Positions 45,565-55,761 of a stretch of DNA of 64,000 nt are shown piece after piece. Within the stretch, counting starts at the first letter, position 1, and each line of letters starts with the position of its first letter. The DNA lies in NCBI RefSeq assembly GCF_001940235.1, contig NZ_MJIE01000001.1, forward strand, positions 1,984,001 to 2,048,000, written 5' to 3'. This stretch comes from Hornefia porci (GTDB lineage: Bacteria; Bacillota; Clostridia; Peptostreptococcales; Anaerovoracaceae). Below the pieces are notes generated by a model. The model was not told the origin of the DNA, did not search any database, and saw nothing but the letters and a program-made list of their open reading frames with translations. Made by a program: the position numbers and the translations under genes.

Positions 45565-46413
45565 ATGAAAAAAATTGGTGTATTAGGAACGGGCACCATG
45601 GGTGCCGGAATCGTACAGGTACTGGCTCAGAACGGATATGAAGTGGTAATGAGAGCCAGACATCAGGAATCCATTGACAAGGGCATGGCCAAGGTTGAGA
45701 AGAACCTGTCCAAGCTGGTTAAAAAGGAAAAGATTTCCGAGGAGGATAAAGCTGCGGCTCTCGGCAGAATCAGCGGTTCCACAGAACTGAGCATCATCGC
45801 TGACGTCGATCTGGTAATCGAGGCTTCTACAGAGAATATGGAAGCGAAGAAGGCTCTGCTGAAAGAGGTTGACGAGCTGACCAAGCCTGAATGCATCATC
45901 GCGTCCAACACTTCCTCGCTGTCAATCACCGATATCGCAATGTCCACAAGCAAACCGGACAAGGTTGTCGGAATGCACTTCTTCAATCCTGTTCCGGCCA
46001 TGAAGCTGGTTGAGATTATCAACGGACTTCTGACCTCCGAAGAGACCAACAAGACGGTTACAGAACTGTCCGAGGCTCTGGGCAAGACGCCGGTTCAGGT
46101 TAAGGAAGCGCCGGGATTCGTCGTCAACAGAATCCTGATTCCGATGATCAACGAGGCGATCGGAATCCTCAATGAAGGAATCGCATCCGCAGAAGACATC
46201 GACACCGCGATGAAACTGGGCTGCAACCACCCGATGGGACCTCTCGCTCTGGGCGATCTGATCGGTCTGGACGTCTGCCTGGCCATCATGGAAGTGCTGT
46301 ACACGCAGTTCGGCGATCCCAAGTACCGTCCGAACATCCTGCTCCGCCAGATGGTAGCGGCAGGCAAGCTGGGCATGAAGACCGGATCCGGATTCTTCGA
46401 TTACAGCAGATAA
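45565..46413 (+). CDS. hbd: 3-hydroxybutyryl-CoA dehydrogenase
   Basis: A 282-residue NAD(P)-dependent enzyme that reduces acetoacetyl-CoA in butyrate formation. The dinucleotide loop is [12 protein letters not shown] at residues 5-16; the catalytic His is in [15 protein letters not shown], and [11 protein letters not shown] follows. AGGAGG is upstream. It is a single gene with its own strong promoter and terminator; thiolase, crotonase and Bcd are not beside it. Confidence 0.95.
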   Translation: MKKIGVLGTGTMGAGIVQVLAQNGYEVVMRARHQESIDKGMAKVEKNLSKLVKKEKISEEDKAAALGRISGSTELSIIADVDLVIEASTENMEAKKALLKEVDELTKPECIIASNTSSLSITDIAMSTSKPDKVVGMHFFNPVPAMKLVEIINGLLTSEETNKTVTELSEALGKTPVQVKEAPGFVVNRILIPMINEAIGILNEGIASAEDIDTAMKLGCNHPMGPLALGDLIGLDVCLAIMEVLYTQFGDPKYRPNILLRQMVAAGKLGMKTGSGFFDYSR

Positions 46414-46439
46414 GAGTAGCTGAATAAGCAGATTTTACA

Positions 46440-46469
46440 GAGCTGTCGCTATGCGGCGGCTCTTTTTTA
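46440..46469 (+). terminator. hbd terminator
   Basis: GAGCTGTCGC (46440-46449) pairs with GCGGCGGCTC (46453-46462) with two G-U pairs, followed by TTTTTTA. Confidence 0.85.
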
Positions 46470-46470
46470 T

Positions 46471-46506
46471 ACAAAGAAAAATCTCCGCGGAGTGTGCCGC
46501 GGGGAT
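46471..46506 (-). terminator. Terminator of the kinase operon
   Basis: On the minus strand ATCCCCGCGG pairs with CCGCGGAGAT with one mismatch, followed by TTTTCTTT. It lies beyond the end of the histidine kinase gene. Confidence 0.7.
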
Positions 46507-46601
46507 GGGATCTGTGCAGCCGGAGCGGATGTCCTCATGGCGGGGAGTCCGCCGCATTCGGGTGTGTCCGCGTTCTACCTCGCATCCGGCGCCATCGTCA
46601 T

Positions 46602-48476
46602 CTATTGCAGATGCATATACACGGAGGAGCGGAAGACCGTCCCGTCGGCATCGAACCGGGCGTCGCCGCTGTACATCCGGGCGATGCCCCGAATGGAGGA
46701 GAGCCCGATGCCCACCTCGCCGTTGTCCCGTTTGCCGGAACGGAACAGCTCGCCGGAGCGTTCCGCCTTCCCGTCGTAGCTGTTGTCCATCACGATGGTG
46801 AGGGTATTGAGATGACAGATGCTGTTCAGCGTGACGAAGCGTCTGCCGGTCTCCATGCGTTCACAGGCCTCCAGCGCGTTTTCCAGCAGGTTTCCGAACA
46901 CCGCGCAGAGATCCACATCCTGAATCTGCATCGCCGTATCGTCCGCGGCAATCGCCAGATGCGCTTCGAACTCGATTCCCTGCTGTTCACAGGCCGATGC
47001 GTAGTAGGAGACAATCGCGTTAATCATCGGATTGTCGCAGTATGTGCGAACCGTCGAAGGGATGTGATCGACGAGGGAATCGATATAGCGGATCAGCTTC
47101 GCTGTATTGTTTTGTTCAGCGAGGGACTTTATCGCGATCAGGCTCTGACGCATGTCGTGACGCAGCGCCCGTGTCTTCCGCTCGTTCTCCATGATGAGCA
47201 GGGAGTGTTTCTTTTGTTCCCTGGCCTCGATGGTCATCATCCGCATATCCGTCTCCATCTTCTTCCTCTGCCGGCTGGTCATATAGAAATAACGGACGCT
47301 GAGGAAGCCGGAGTACAGGATGAATATCGTCATGCCCGCTTCAAAGAGCAGCGCATTCTGCCAGAGGAGGCGCAGATAGTAGTTCAGCGCTTCCAGCGTG
47401 GCGGAGGTGAAGAGAATCAGCAGTGAGAAGACGATGTGGAGAGAGTTGCTGTCCCGTTTTCTGCAGTATTCCCGGAGGCTGTGGAACAAAATATAAAGGA
47501 ACCCTGTCGGGATGAGTATATGAAAGAACTTGATGCTCTGATACAGAGGAACGGTTCCGGTGAGCTGCAGCGTCAGAGATACGATGGGTGCGGCCGCGGC
47601 GAGGCAGTCCAGAGGAACGATGAGCCTGGCCCGTGTCAGGTCGAGGATGCACCGCAGGAAGCGGATGAACGGGATCAGCAGGCATTCCAGCCCCATGAAA
47701 TCCAGAATATACAGCAGGGCCGGCTTGTCGAAGAGCAGGAGGGTCAGATTGTTCTCGCCGAGCTCCCAGATTCCGGCACAGAGGGAGAAGAGTCCGAGCC
47801 AGAAGACGGCGCGGATGTCTGATTCCCTGCGAAGCGCGGAGGCGGTGACGAGCATGACACTGACGCCGATGAAGATCTGCAGCAGGGCCAGCGCGAACGG
47901 AAACTGTCGGTCCTGACGCAGCACCGAGGTTACGGGACCGACCTTCCCGATTATCGGGGCGTGCAGCGCGATGTAGTCCCGGCCCTCCGGAGAGAGGTAT
48001 GTAAGGGTGATCGTCCGTTCCCCGGCGTCGCTCGGCAGAGCCACAAAACGCACCTCCGTCGCGGGATCGCGCATAAAGGACGGGTAGTAGCTCAGGTCGC
48101 CCAGCTGCGCCAGAGTCCGGCCGTTGAGGGAAACCGTGAGCGGGCAGTAGACGGTCTTTACGTACAGCATATCCCGCGCCTCTGCGCGTTTCGGCACCTG
48201 AAAGGTTACAGTCACCTGCGTCCGGGCTTTTTTTGTCCGGATCGTGCACGGAAGCTGCATGTCCTTTGTCTTCCCGTTCACCGTAATCGTCACGCGGCTG
48301 ATAACCGCCGCTTCCTTTTTCGGATATGACTCGAAGTCACGCTGGGGAGCCAGCGTGAGAATGATGCTCAGCAGGATCAGGAACAGAAGAACAGCCCGCA
48401 GTGCGGCGGAGACTGTCCGTATATTATTGCGGTTCAGACGGATTTTTTCTTGCTTTGCTGAAGAGGTGATTTTCAT
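46602..48476 (-). CDS. GHKL sensor histidine kinase with 7TM sensor
   Basis: A 624-residue sensor. One helix near 22-43 leads to an extracellular jelly-roll-like domain (about 50-185), then about seven membrane helices (185-405; 7TMR-DISM-like). A coiled region follows with the phospho-acceptor box ALRHDMRQSL near 440 and the ATPase domain with GNLLENALEA and GEVGIGLSSI. This build belongs to the AgrC/GHKL class that partners LytTR regulators. Its start overlaps the upstream regulator by 53 bases and follows AGGAAA. The signal is unknown; the jelly-roll suggests a carbohydrate or peptide. Confidence 0.88.
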   Translation of the reverse strand: MKITSSAKQEKIRLNRNNIRTVSAALRAVLLFLILLSIILTLAPQRDFESYPKKEAAVISRVTITVNGKTKDMQLPCTIRTKKARTQVTVTFQVPKRAEARDMLYVKTVYCPLTVSLNGRTLAQLGDLSYYPSFMRDPATEVRFVALPSDAGERTITLTYLSPEGRDYIALHAPIIGKVGPVTSVLRQDRQFPFALALLQIFIGVSVMLVTASALRRESDIRAVFWLGLFSLCAGIWELGENNLTLLLFDKPALLYILDFMGLECLLIPFIRFLRCILDLTRARLIVPLDCLAAAAPIVSLTLQLTGTVPLYQSIKFFHILIPTGFLYILFHSLREYCRKRDSNSLHIVFSLLILFTSATLEALNYYLRLLWQNALLFEAGMTIFILYSGFLSVRYFYMTSRQRKKMETDMRMMTIEAREQKKHSLLIMENERKTRALRHDMRQSLIAIKSLAEQNNTAKLIRYIDSLVDHIPSTVRTYCDNPMINAIVSYYASACEQQGIEFEAHLAIAADDTAMQIQDVDLCAVFGNLLENALEACERMETGRRFVTLNSICHLNTLTIVMDNSYDGKAERSGELFRSGKRDNGEVGIGLSSIRGIARMYSGDARFDADGTVFRSSVYMHLQ

Positions 48477-49161
48477 AGCGTTTCCTGACTTTCGGATAGA
48501 TTTCCCTGCGAACAGGGACGTTCGTGCCGTTCTTCATGACGAGACACCGGAGCTCCGGGTTGACGGAGCGGATGAAATCCATATTCACACAGAAGCTTTT
48601 GTGGGTGCGGCAGAAAAGGTCATCGTCCAGCTGCAGCATCATGTCGGCGATTTTGCCGTAGACCAGAACAGATCGCCCGTCGCTGCACACGATGCTGACC
48701 TGGTGACGCTGCTGCTCCAGATACTGGATGTCCCGGAAGGGCACACGGATGGTTTCGTGATTTTTCTGTGCGTAAAGAGAAGGCGTGTTGATCTTCAACG
48801 TGCGGGCGAGATTCAGGATCTTTTCGATTTCCTCCGGCTCATACGGCTTTTCGATATAGCCGATGGCAGAGAGCCGGTAACTGTCCAGCGCGAAGTCCAG
48901 ACTGGACGTGATAAACGCAACCGGAACGCCGGGATCCTTCTCACGGATTTTCGCGACGGCGTCGATTCCGTTTATGCCTTCCATATAGATATCCATGAGA
49001 ATCAGATCATATGTATTCGCCGAGAATTTCTCCAGCAGATCCTCTCCCCGGCTGAAGAATACCGCCGTGACCGGCGGCGCCTGGATTTTCCGCAGTATTT
49101 CTTTCAGCCTTTTCTGTTCTTCCTCCTGGTCATCGCACACCGCGATCTTCAAAGCTTCCAT
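48424..49161 (-). CDS. LytTR-type response regulator
   Basis: A 245-residue regulator. The receiver domain has the acidic pair in CDD (10-11), phospho-site Asp57 (LILMDIYMEG) and the late Lys in IEKPYEP. The C-terminal LytTR DNA-binding domain contains RTHKSFCVNMDFI. It is the first gene of the two-component operon; the kinase follows. The large repeat-protein gene is transcribed in the opposite direction from the other side of a 625-base gap and is a plausible target. Confidence 0.92.
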   Translation of the reverse strand: MEALKIAVCDDQEEEQKRLKEILRKIQAPPVTAVFFSRGEDLLEKFSANTYDLILMDIYMEGINGIDAVAKIREKDPGVPVAFITSSLDFALDSYRLSAIGYIEKPYEPEEIEKILNLARTLKINTPSLYAQKNHETIRVPFRDIQYLEQQRHQVSIVCSDGRSVLVYGKIADMMLQLDDDLFCRTHKSFCVNMDFIRSVNPELRCLVMKNGTNVPVRREIYPKVRKRYENHLFSKARKNPSEPQ

Positions 49162-49786
49162 TCAAAACCTTTCTTTATCTTCCTGATTTGATTTCTGACA
49201 TCACTATCTTAAACGATGAGAAAAGACTTCGTCAATGAGATTTAAAAAAATCGGGCTTTTCCGGAGAGGACACGGCTCCGGAAGGATTTCTTCCATGCAT
49301 TGTAATTGCTCTGTGAGCAGAAAACATATGCTTTGTCAAGTACGAATTATGTCAACGAAAATGGCATTTTTCGTTATTTTCATGCGGGTAAAAAAATAAT
49401 AAAATCAGGTAAAAGAACTCCCGCAGCGATATGCGGAAAAGGAGAAACCGATCCTGCCCGCAGGTTTTGTGGCGGGAAAGAGGTTTTGGTACCGCATTTT
49501 CGGTCATTGGTTCCGAAACTATTGAAAATAAAAAGTCGACCGAGTAAGATAAAGAAAAAAATTACCGAATTATCCGCTTTGCCGCGCTCTCTGGTTCAGG
49601 GTGCGGATTCGGTTGAAAAAGGGCGGAGATGCGGGCTGCTGCAGACCGGCGAACTCACAGCTCACCAGCCTGCGGAATTAATATGAGCCACAGAACGAAC
49701 TCCGGCAGCGCGCCGGGGATTCTGTGATATATATCGTTATTATTACCCGTTAATCGTTTTCACACATGAAAGAGAGGAGACATTCT
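49162..49786. other. Divergent control region between the two-component operon and the giant secreted protein
   Basis: About 625 AT-rich bases with no convincing gene; a 126-codon frame in it lacks a ribosome site and protein-like content. A perfect 8-bp hairpin (TTCCGGAG/CTCCGGAA, 49259-49282) lies near the regulator, and on the minus strand a T-run follows some bases later. LytTR binding sites would be expected here but I cannot name them with confidence. Confidence 0.6.
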
Positions 49787-52700
49787 ATGAAAGCGTTGAA
49801 AACAGCCGGCAAACAGGCAGGAGTTGCTATCCTGGCCGTCATGCTGGCAATCTCGATGCTGACGATCATGCTGCCGCAGACCACATATGCGAACACAGCT
49901 CCGAAGCAGCCGGTCGCAAGCATCAACGGACAATCTGGCACTAATGTCAGTTTTGTTTACAGCGGGAAGACAAAGAAGGTGAGCTGGGATTCCGGCTCAT
50001 ACGAGAACGACCCGTCGATAAGTTATACTAAGAAAGGGGACACGACCGTTACGGACGAGCAGCCCACAGATGTAGGCAGCTATACCCTGAGACTGCATTT
50101 CCCGTCTGACCCGCTGGGAACGGTGACTTATGATGCGGTAACCGTGACGCAGGATTTCACAATCACGCAGGATACCAACACCGTGAGCGGACTGACCATG
50201 GCGGACTTCACATACGGAAATACGCCGGGCAAACCGTCGGCATCCTCCAAGTATGAGTCCGGCGCGATCACCTATGCATATTATGAGGATGCGGCCTGCA
50301 CAGTTCCGGTCGCGATTTCCTCCACGACCGCCGCGGGAACCTACTATGTCAGGGCGACGTCAAAGGGCACCGATAACTACAAGAGCGACTCCGCGACAGC
50401 GTCCTTCAGGATCCTGAAAAAGAGCGCCGTGTCAGTTCCGGGAACGGTAACAAAGGATTACACCGGAGCGGAGATCACCGGTCTTACGGACAGTGACGCC
50501 TATACAGTCGCGAATGCGGTCCACACTGACGCCGGCACCTACGACATCACCCTGACTCTGAAATCAGGATATACATGGGAAGACGGATCCACCGATCCCA
50601 AGACCGTGAAATTCACCATCAACAAGAAGAAGGTGGCTGTGCCGACCGTCGCTTCCAAGGAATACAACGGCGAGGCGCAGAAGGCGGACATCGCGGATAC
50701 CGCTGAATACGCCGTCACCACGAACAACGGCGGAAAAGACGGCGGATCCTATGATGTGGTTCTGACGCTGAAGGATACGAACAATTACGTCTGGGCCAAC
50801 GGAGACACCAAGACGACCACCGTCAAGTTCATCATCACCAGGACAGAGAACTACTGGATCGAAGGTCTGCAGATCCAGAGCTGGAGAGTCGGTGAAACCG
50901 CACAGGAACCCACCGCCAAGGCGAAGTGGGGAACCGTTCAGTACAAGTATTACGATGAGAACGGCAGCGCCATCGCCAAATCAGAGGTCAGCGCGGCGGG
51001 AACCTACTATGTCGAGGCTTATGTAGAAGCGACCGACAGCCTCAAGGCGCTCACCTCCGGCAAAGTCAAGTTCCAGGTTTACGACAAGAAGACCGGCGTG
51101 GTTCTTCCGGCAGCAGCCGACAAGGCGTACACCGGTGAGAAGCAGACCTCCGGACTCAAGGCAACCAAGGATTATACCATCGTCAGCGACGAAGGCGGCA
51201 CAGATGTCGGTACCTATACCGTCACTCTGCGCCTGAGCGATCGTGCCAACTGTACATGGGCGGACGGAACCAGCGAGGACAAAGAAATCTCCTGGAAGAT
51301 CACCAAGGCGAAGAACAGCTGGGATACCGCTCTCAGCATGGCAGACTGGACCTATGGCGACAAAGCCTCTTCACCGGCCGCAGAACCGCATTTCGGTAGA
51401 GTCAGTGAATATAAATATTACGAGAAGGACGGCAACAGCTATACCCGGATTTCCAAACCGAAGAATGCCGGCACCTACTATGTCAAGGCATTTGTAAACG
51501 GTACGGACAATTATGAGGCTCTGGAGTCCGGATATGTCAAGTTCAATATCGAAAGACAGGCCGTCAAGGTTCCGACTCTGAAGTCCAAGGTCTACAACGC
51601 CAAGGCGCAGACGCCGGACATCGATTCCGAGCTGTACGGGCTGTACGACTATGAAGCGGTGACAGGCGCGGGTACCTATACCGTGAAGCTGAAGCTGAAG
51701 GATTCCGCGAACTATCGCTGGTACGGCGGCAAAGGCAGCATCGCGACCACAGAATTCAAGATCACCAAGGGTGAGAACGAGTTCACAAAGGCTCTGAGCA
51801 TCGAGGGCTGGGCGTACGGCAAAACGCCGAACGAGCCGAGCGCCGAGGCGAAATGGGGCAAGGTGGAATACCACTACTACACAGACAAAGCCTGCACCAA
51901 TGAAATCGATATCGATGAGGAAACAGGCGCAGGAACATATTATGTGAAGGCAGTCGTTCCGGGGAACGGCAATTACGATGAGATCTCGACTTCAGTGTCC
52001 TTCAAGATTGCTAAAGCCAAGGTCGAAATTCCGACCCTGAAAGACCTCACATACACGGGCAAGGCACAGAAGGCAGACATTCCGAAGAGCCCGTACTACA
52101 ACGAGGTTCCCTCCAAGAACGAGGAGCACGTCAATGTTGGAACCTATACCGCTTACATCGAGCTGACGGAAACCGACAACTTCACATGGGCGGACGGCAC
52201 TCTGACGAAGCAGCATGAGCTTGAGTACAAGATCGTTCAGGCGAAGAACGAATGGACGGAAGAACTCAAGGCTACGAGCAAGAATTGTGACGGAGATCCG
52301 GCGGAAGTGACTGCAAAGGCGAAATTCGGCGATGTCGAGTACACCTACTATGACAGCGATCTGAAGAAGCTGGACAGCGCTCCGACCAGACCGGGCAAAT
52401 ATTTTGTGGAGGCTTCTGTCGCAGGAACCGATAACTACACCGGTCTGAAATCCGACAAGGTATCCTTCCGGATCACTCAGGCCGACAACGAGTGGACCGG
52501 CGAACTGAAGGCGGAGAGCAAGGATTACGACGGAGATCCGGCTGAGGTAAGCGCGGCTGCAAAGTACGGAACGGTCACATACAAGTACTATGACACCGAT
52601 ATGAACGAGCTTGACCAGGCTCCGACCAAACCGGGCGCCTACTACGTCAAGGCGATCGTCGAGGAGACCGACAACTATAAGGGGCTGGAATCCAAGACTG

Positions 52701-53755
52701 TGAAGTTCACGATTAAGAAACTCGTTGTGGACATTCCGGCTTACACGAAGGCCTCCAAGTACAACGGAAAGCTGCAGACCGCGGAGATTCCGGAGTCCGG
52801 GCTTTACGAGGTCGTTGAGAACAAGGGCGGAATCGACGCCGGTGAATACAAGGTTGTTCTGAAGCTCAAGGATCCTTCCATCTATGCGTGGAATGACGGC
52901 GATCAGGACGGCGACGGAACGATTACGCTGCCTTATCTCATCACAAAGGATGATAATGAGTGGACAAAGGATTTGTCCATCGACAACTGGACATACGGAA
53001 AAACTGCGAAGAAGCCGGTCGCCGAGGCGAAATACGGAGACGTCGTCTACACGTATTACAGCAGCAGCAAGAAGCAGCTCAGCGCCGCTCCGACCATGCC
53101 GGGCACTTACTACGTCAAAGCGACGGTAACCGGCACCGAGGGCTTCAGCAAGCTGGCTTCCGGATACGTGCAGTTCAAGATTTACAAGCCGGCGCTTGTT
53201 CTGAAGGCTGCGCCGCGCACAAAGACGACGGAGACTCTGAAATGGAGCAAGCTGACCAAGATTGACGGCTACATGGTTTACTATGCGAAGTGCGGACGCG
53301 ACATGAAGTGTTACAAGACCTACAGCAAGTCCCGCACCAGCACGGTGATGAGAAGCCTGAAGAAGAATACGGCGTATAAGTACAAAGTCAAAGCGTACAA
53401 GGTTGTTAACGGCAAGAAGGTTATCGTTGCTTCCGCGAGCGTTGCCCACGCGCTTACAGGCGGATACAGCAAGAAGTACACTGATGCGAAATCCATCTCT
53501 GTACCGGACAAGTATGTCAACCTCTCTGTTGGTGAAAGCTACAAGGTCAAGGTCAAGGTGACCAAGCTCAAGAAGGGCCGCAGCCTCCTGGACTACGACC
53601 ATGACATGTACGTCAGATTCAGCTCTTCGGATTCGTCCATCGCATACGTGGCGGCTGACGGTACGATAAAGGGCAAGCAGGCGGGAACCTGCAGAATCAA
53701 TGCTACAGCTTTGAACGGTATGACCGCGGTTGTATATGTTACAGTCGTGAAGTAA
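49787..53755 (+). CDS. Giant secreted protein of alternating Ig-like repeats
   Basis: A 1322-residue exported protein. Residues 1-35 are a signal peptide (cleavage after TTYA). The body holds thirteen modules of about 75 residues of two kinds. Type A (seven copies) has W..L, a YG motif, YxYY and GTYYVKA...GTDNY. Type B (six copies) has P...K.Y.G.AQ, DVGTYTV.LKL and TWADG. The order is A-B-B-A-B-A-B-A-B-A-A-B-A. The C-terminus has an FN3-like domain and a Big_2-like domain. There is no LPxTG or membrane anchor. The start at 49787 follows GAGAGGAG. It is probably a wall-associated adhesin or scaffold. Confidence 0.85.
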   Translation: MKALKTAGKQAGVAILAVMLAISMLTIMLPQTTYANTAPKQPVASINGQSGTNVSFVYSGKTKKVSWDSGSYENDPSISYTKKGDTTVTDEQPTDVGSYTLRLHFPSDPLGTVTYDAVTVTQDFTITQDTNTVSGLTMADFTYGNTPGKPSASSKYESGAITYAYYEDAACTVPVAISSTTAAGTYYVRATSKGTDNYKSDSATASFRILKKSAVSVPGTVTKDYTGAEITGLTDSDAYTVANAVHTDAGTYDITLTLKSGYTWEDGSTDPKTVKFTINKKKVAVPTVASKEYNGEAQKADIADTAEYAVTTNNGGKDGGSYDVVLTLKDTNNYVWANGDTKTTTVKFIITRTENYWIEGLQIQSWRVGETAQEPTAKAKWGTVQYKYYDENGSAIAKSEVSAAGTYYVEAYVEATDSLKALTSGKVKFQVYDKKTGVVLPAAADKAYTGEKQTSGLKATKDYTIVSDEGGTDVGTYTVTLRLSDRANCTWADGTSEDKEISWKITKAKNSWDTALSMADWTYGDKASSPAAEPHFGRVSEYKYYEKDGNSYTRISKPKNAGTYYVKAFVNGTDNYEALESGYVKFNIERQAVKVPTLKSKVYNAKAQTPDIDSELYGLYDYEAVTGAGTYTVKLKLKDSANYRWYGGKGSIATTEFKITKGENEFTKALSIEGWAYGKTPNEPSAEAKWGKVEYHYYTDKACTNEIDIDEETGAGTYYVKAVVPGNGNYDEISTSVSFKIAKAKVEIPTLKDLTYTGKAQKADIPKSPYYNEVPSKNEEHVNVGTYTAYIELTETDNFTWADGTLTKQHELEYKIVQAKNEWTEELKATSKNCDGDPAEVTAKAKFGDVEYTYYDSDLKKLDSAPTRPGKYFVEASVAGTDNYTGLKSDKVSFRITQADNEWTGELKAESKDYDGDPAEVSAAAKYGTVTYKYYDTDMNELDQAPTKPGAYYVKAIVEETDNYKGLESKTVKFTIKKLVVDIPAYTKASKYNGKLQTAEIPESGLYEVVENKGGIDAGEYKVVLKLKDPSIYAWNDGDQDGDGTITLPYLITKDDNEWTKDLSIDNWTYGKTAKKPVAEAKYGDVVYTYYSSSKKQLSAAPTMPGTYYVKATVTGTEGFSKLASGYVQFKIYKPALVLKAAPRTKTTETLKWSKLTKIDGYMVYYAKCGRDMKCYKTYSKSRTSTVMRSLKKNTAYKYKVKAYKVVNGKKVIVASASVAHALTGGYSKKYTDAKSISVPDKYVNLSVGESYKVKVKVTKLKKGRSLLDYDHDMYVRFSSSDSSIAYVAADGTIKGKQAGTCRINATALNGMTAVVYVTVVK

Positions 53756-53868
53756 ACCGTTTGAATAAAGTCATAACACACAACCTTCAACTCACCGCGT
53801 CCGCTCCTCTGTCCCCCGACACGAACAGGACGCGGTGAACCAGAGGGCAGCGCAGAAGCTGCCGCGGA

Positions 53869-53933
53869 AAACCTGCCGCACGAAGCATACGAAGTCAGTG
53901 AAACTGATTCCCGACGCTCCGTGCGGCAGGTTT
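53869..53933. terminator. Large hairpin after the giant gene
   Basis: AAACCTGCCGCAC (53869-53881) and GTGCGGCAGGTTT (53921-53933) form a perfect 13-bp stem with a 39-base loop, followed by CTTATTGTT. Another IR, CACCGCGTCC/GGACGCGGTG (53793-53837), precedes it. The remaining 390-base gap to the next gene holds nothing else I recognise. Confidence 0.6.
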
Positions 53934-54145
53934 CTTATTGTTAAAAAGGAAGGCGCCGGCTCTGCCGGCCGCCCGTTAAATTTTGTACGCGCAGAAGACT
54001 CCGGCAACCGGCCTGCAGCCCGCGGGACGCCGACCGCCTCCGGGGCTCGACGGGCTTGACGATTCTCCACGACGCACCTATAATCAAAGCAGAAAAAAGA
54101 GCCGGGGCGGTTCGTCCTGTCCGGCTTATTAAAGGAGATGATTGT

Positions 54146-54925
54146 ATGAATAAAATGCCTGTAGTGTTCTCCGGGCACGGAGATCCGATGATTGCCCTCC
54201 GCAGGGATGCACTGACGGAGGAAATGGGTCATACAGGGGATCGTATTCTGAAGGAGCACGGCCGGCCGCAGGCGATACTGTCCGTTTCCGCGCACTGGTA
54301 CACGAGGGGAACCTTCGTGCAGACTGCCGAAAATCCAAGGCAGATTTACGATATGTATGGTTTTCCGGAGGAGCTGTATCAGGTCCGTTATCCCGTATCC
54401 GGATGTGAAAAGCTGTCTGACCGGGTGCGGGCGTTGCTCGGCAGCAGGGTCGCGGCGAATGACGAATGGGGAATCGATCACGGCACCTGGTCGGTTCTGG
54501 TTCATATGTTCCCGAAGGCGGATATTCCTGTGGTGCAGCTTTCAGTGGACAGTACGGGAACCGCTGCGGACGCGCTGGAAATCGGGAGAAAGCTTGCCGT
54601 GCTGCGGGAAGAGGGTTATCTGATTTTCGGAAGCGGAAACGTGGTTCACAACCTTCGCCTGGTCGACTGGGACAATCCCGGCGGAACCGGGCAGGCGGAG
54701 GCCTTTAACCGATATATCGCAGACGCGGTTCTGACAGGGGAAACCGACAAGGTCGTGAATTATGAGTCCGGTCCGGAAGCGGCGTATGCGGTTCCGACGC
54801 CGGAGCATTTTCTTCCGCTGATATACTGCCTCGGCGCGGCGGACGGCGACAGCGCCCGGATATTCAATAATGTCTGCAGCCTCGGCTCCATGGCGATGAC
54901 AGGCTTTGTGTTCGGAGAGAGATAA
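54146..54925 (+). CDS. DODA/LigB-type extradiol dioxygenase-like protein
   Basis: A 259-residue protein like E. coli YgiD and plant DOPA dioxygenases. The metal-ligand motifs are kept: SGHGDP near the N-terminus, VSAHWY, GSGNVVHNLR and TPEHFLPL. Extradiol enzymes need oxygen, which is odd in a presumed anaerobe, so the real reaction may differ. The start at 54146 follows AAAGGAG; the frame opens at 54056 without a site. It is first in a three-gene operon with two Fe-S proteins. Confidence 0.82.
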   Translation: MNKMPVVFSGHGDPMIALRRDALTEEMGHTGDRILKEHGRPQAILSVSAHWYTRGTFVQTAENPRQIYDMYGFPEELYQVRYPVSGCEKLSDRVRALLGSRVAANDEWGIDHGTWSVLVHMFPKADIPVVQLSVDSTGTAADALEIGRKLAVLREEGYLIFGSGNVVHNLRLVDWDNPGGTGQAEAFNRYIADAVLTGETDKVVNYESGPEAAYAVPTPEHFLPLIYCLGAADGDSARIFNNVCSLGSMAMTGFVFGER

Positions 54926-54954
54926 AGTTTTGTGACTGCGAGGAGAATTGGACG

Positions 54955-55761
54955 ATGAATATAACAGATAAACTGAAGCAGTGCATGGATGAAAACGATA
55001 TCGACCTATACGGAATCGCGGATGTAGAGCTGATGAATGAGAAAGCGAGGCCGGGGCGCAGGCCCGAGGATATGTTCCCGTCAGCCAGGGCTGTCATCAT
55101 AATCGGAGTAGGCCTGCCGGACACATTTCTCCGGGGATGGGTGAGGAACGGCCGGAGCGGGAAATTCTATTCCACCGCGCTGTTGGAGCTGGATCGAAGA
55201 GTTCTGCTTGTGAAACGTTTTCTGCGGCAGCAGGGGTATCACACCTTTGGGGGACAAAGCTATGGCGGAGGTCTTTTTTCTACCGGCGTCCGCTTTGGCG
55301 ATGCTGCCGCCAGCTGCGGCATGGGCTACATCGGAAAGAGCAACGCACTGATAACGCCTAAATACGGACCCAGAATCAATATGATCTATCTGGCTACGGA
55401 CGCACCTCTGGAGCCGACAACGCCGGCCGGAGCTGAAACTGCTGCAGAGGACAGGAGCCCCGCTGACATCGATACGGTGACGGAGAAAGGCGAAGCCTCG
55501 CCGGATCCAAATGCGGCGGCAGTGTCCGGCTGCGGCGACTGCACCGCCTGTCAGAAAATCTGCATGAGCGGAGCAATCCTGGGAGACGGCTTTTTTCATG
55601 CGCGTCAGTGTGAGGCGATGATTAACGCCCGCCCAAACCAGCAGTATTACAGTGAATTTGTCAGCAGGGACTGCGACCTGTGCCTGGCTGTCTGCCCCAA
55701 AGGCGAGCTTAACTGGCGGAAAGAACCGGGCGGTCCGCTGAAGTGGGAGGGAACAAAATGA
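54955..55761 (+). CDS. Ferredoxin-type protein related to the QueG/COG1600 family
   Basis: A 268-residue cytoplasmic protein. The first 150 residues resemble the cofactor-binding body of QueG-like proteins (ARAVIIIGVGLP, CGMGYIGKSNALITPKYGPRI). The C-terminus has two [4Fe-4S] motifs: CGDCTACQKIC and CDLCLAVCPKG. A Ser/Thr/Ala/Asp-rich linker (about 145-180) separates them. It is probably not true QueG, which is longer. Its stop overlaps the next gene by four bases. Confidence 0.75.
   Translation: MNITDKLKQCMDENDIDLYGIADVELMNEKARPGRRPEDMFPSARAVIIIGVGLPDTFLRGWVRNGRSGKFYSTALLELDRRVLLVKRFLRQQGYHTFGGQSYGGGLFSTGVRFGDAAASCGMGYIGKSNALITPKYGPRINMIYLATDAPLEPTTPAGAETAAEDRSPADIDTVTEKGEASPDPNAAAVSGCGDCTACQKICMSGAILGDGFFHARQCEAMINARPNQQYYSEFVSRDCDLCLAVCPKGELNWRKEPGGPLKWEGTK

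Noticed and set aside
46494..47426. A 310-codon plus-strand frame opposite the histidine kinase
   Set aside because: The kinase on the other strand has complete domains; this is its antisense shadow.
49306..49686. A 126-codon ORF upstream of the giant secreted protein
   Set aside because: No ribosome site and composition that changes along its length; better explained as control DNA.
49162..49786. A riboswitch in the leader of the giant protein gene
   Set aside because: I looked for cyclic-di-GMP-type and other conserved cores and did not find a convincing match.
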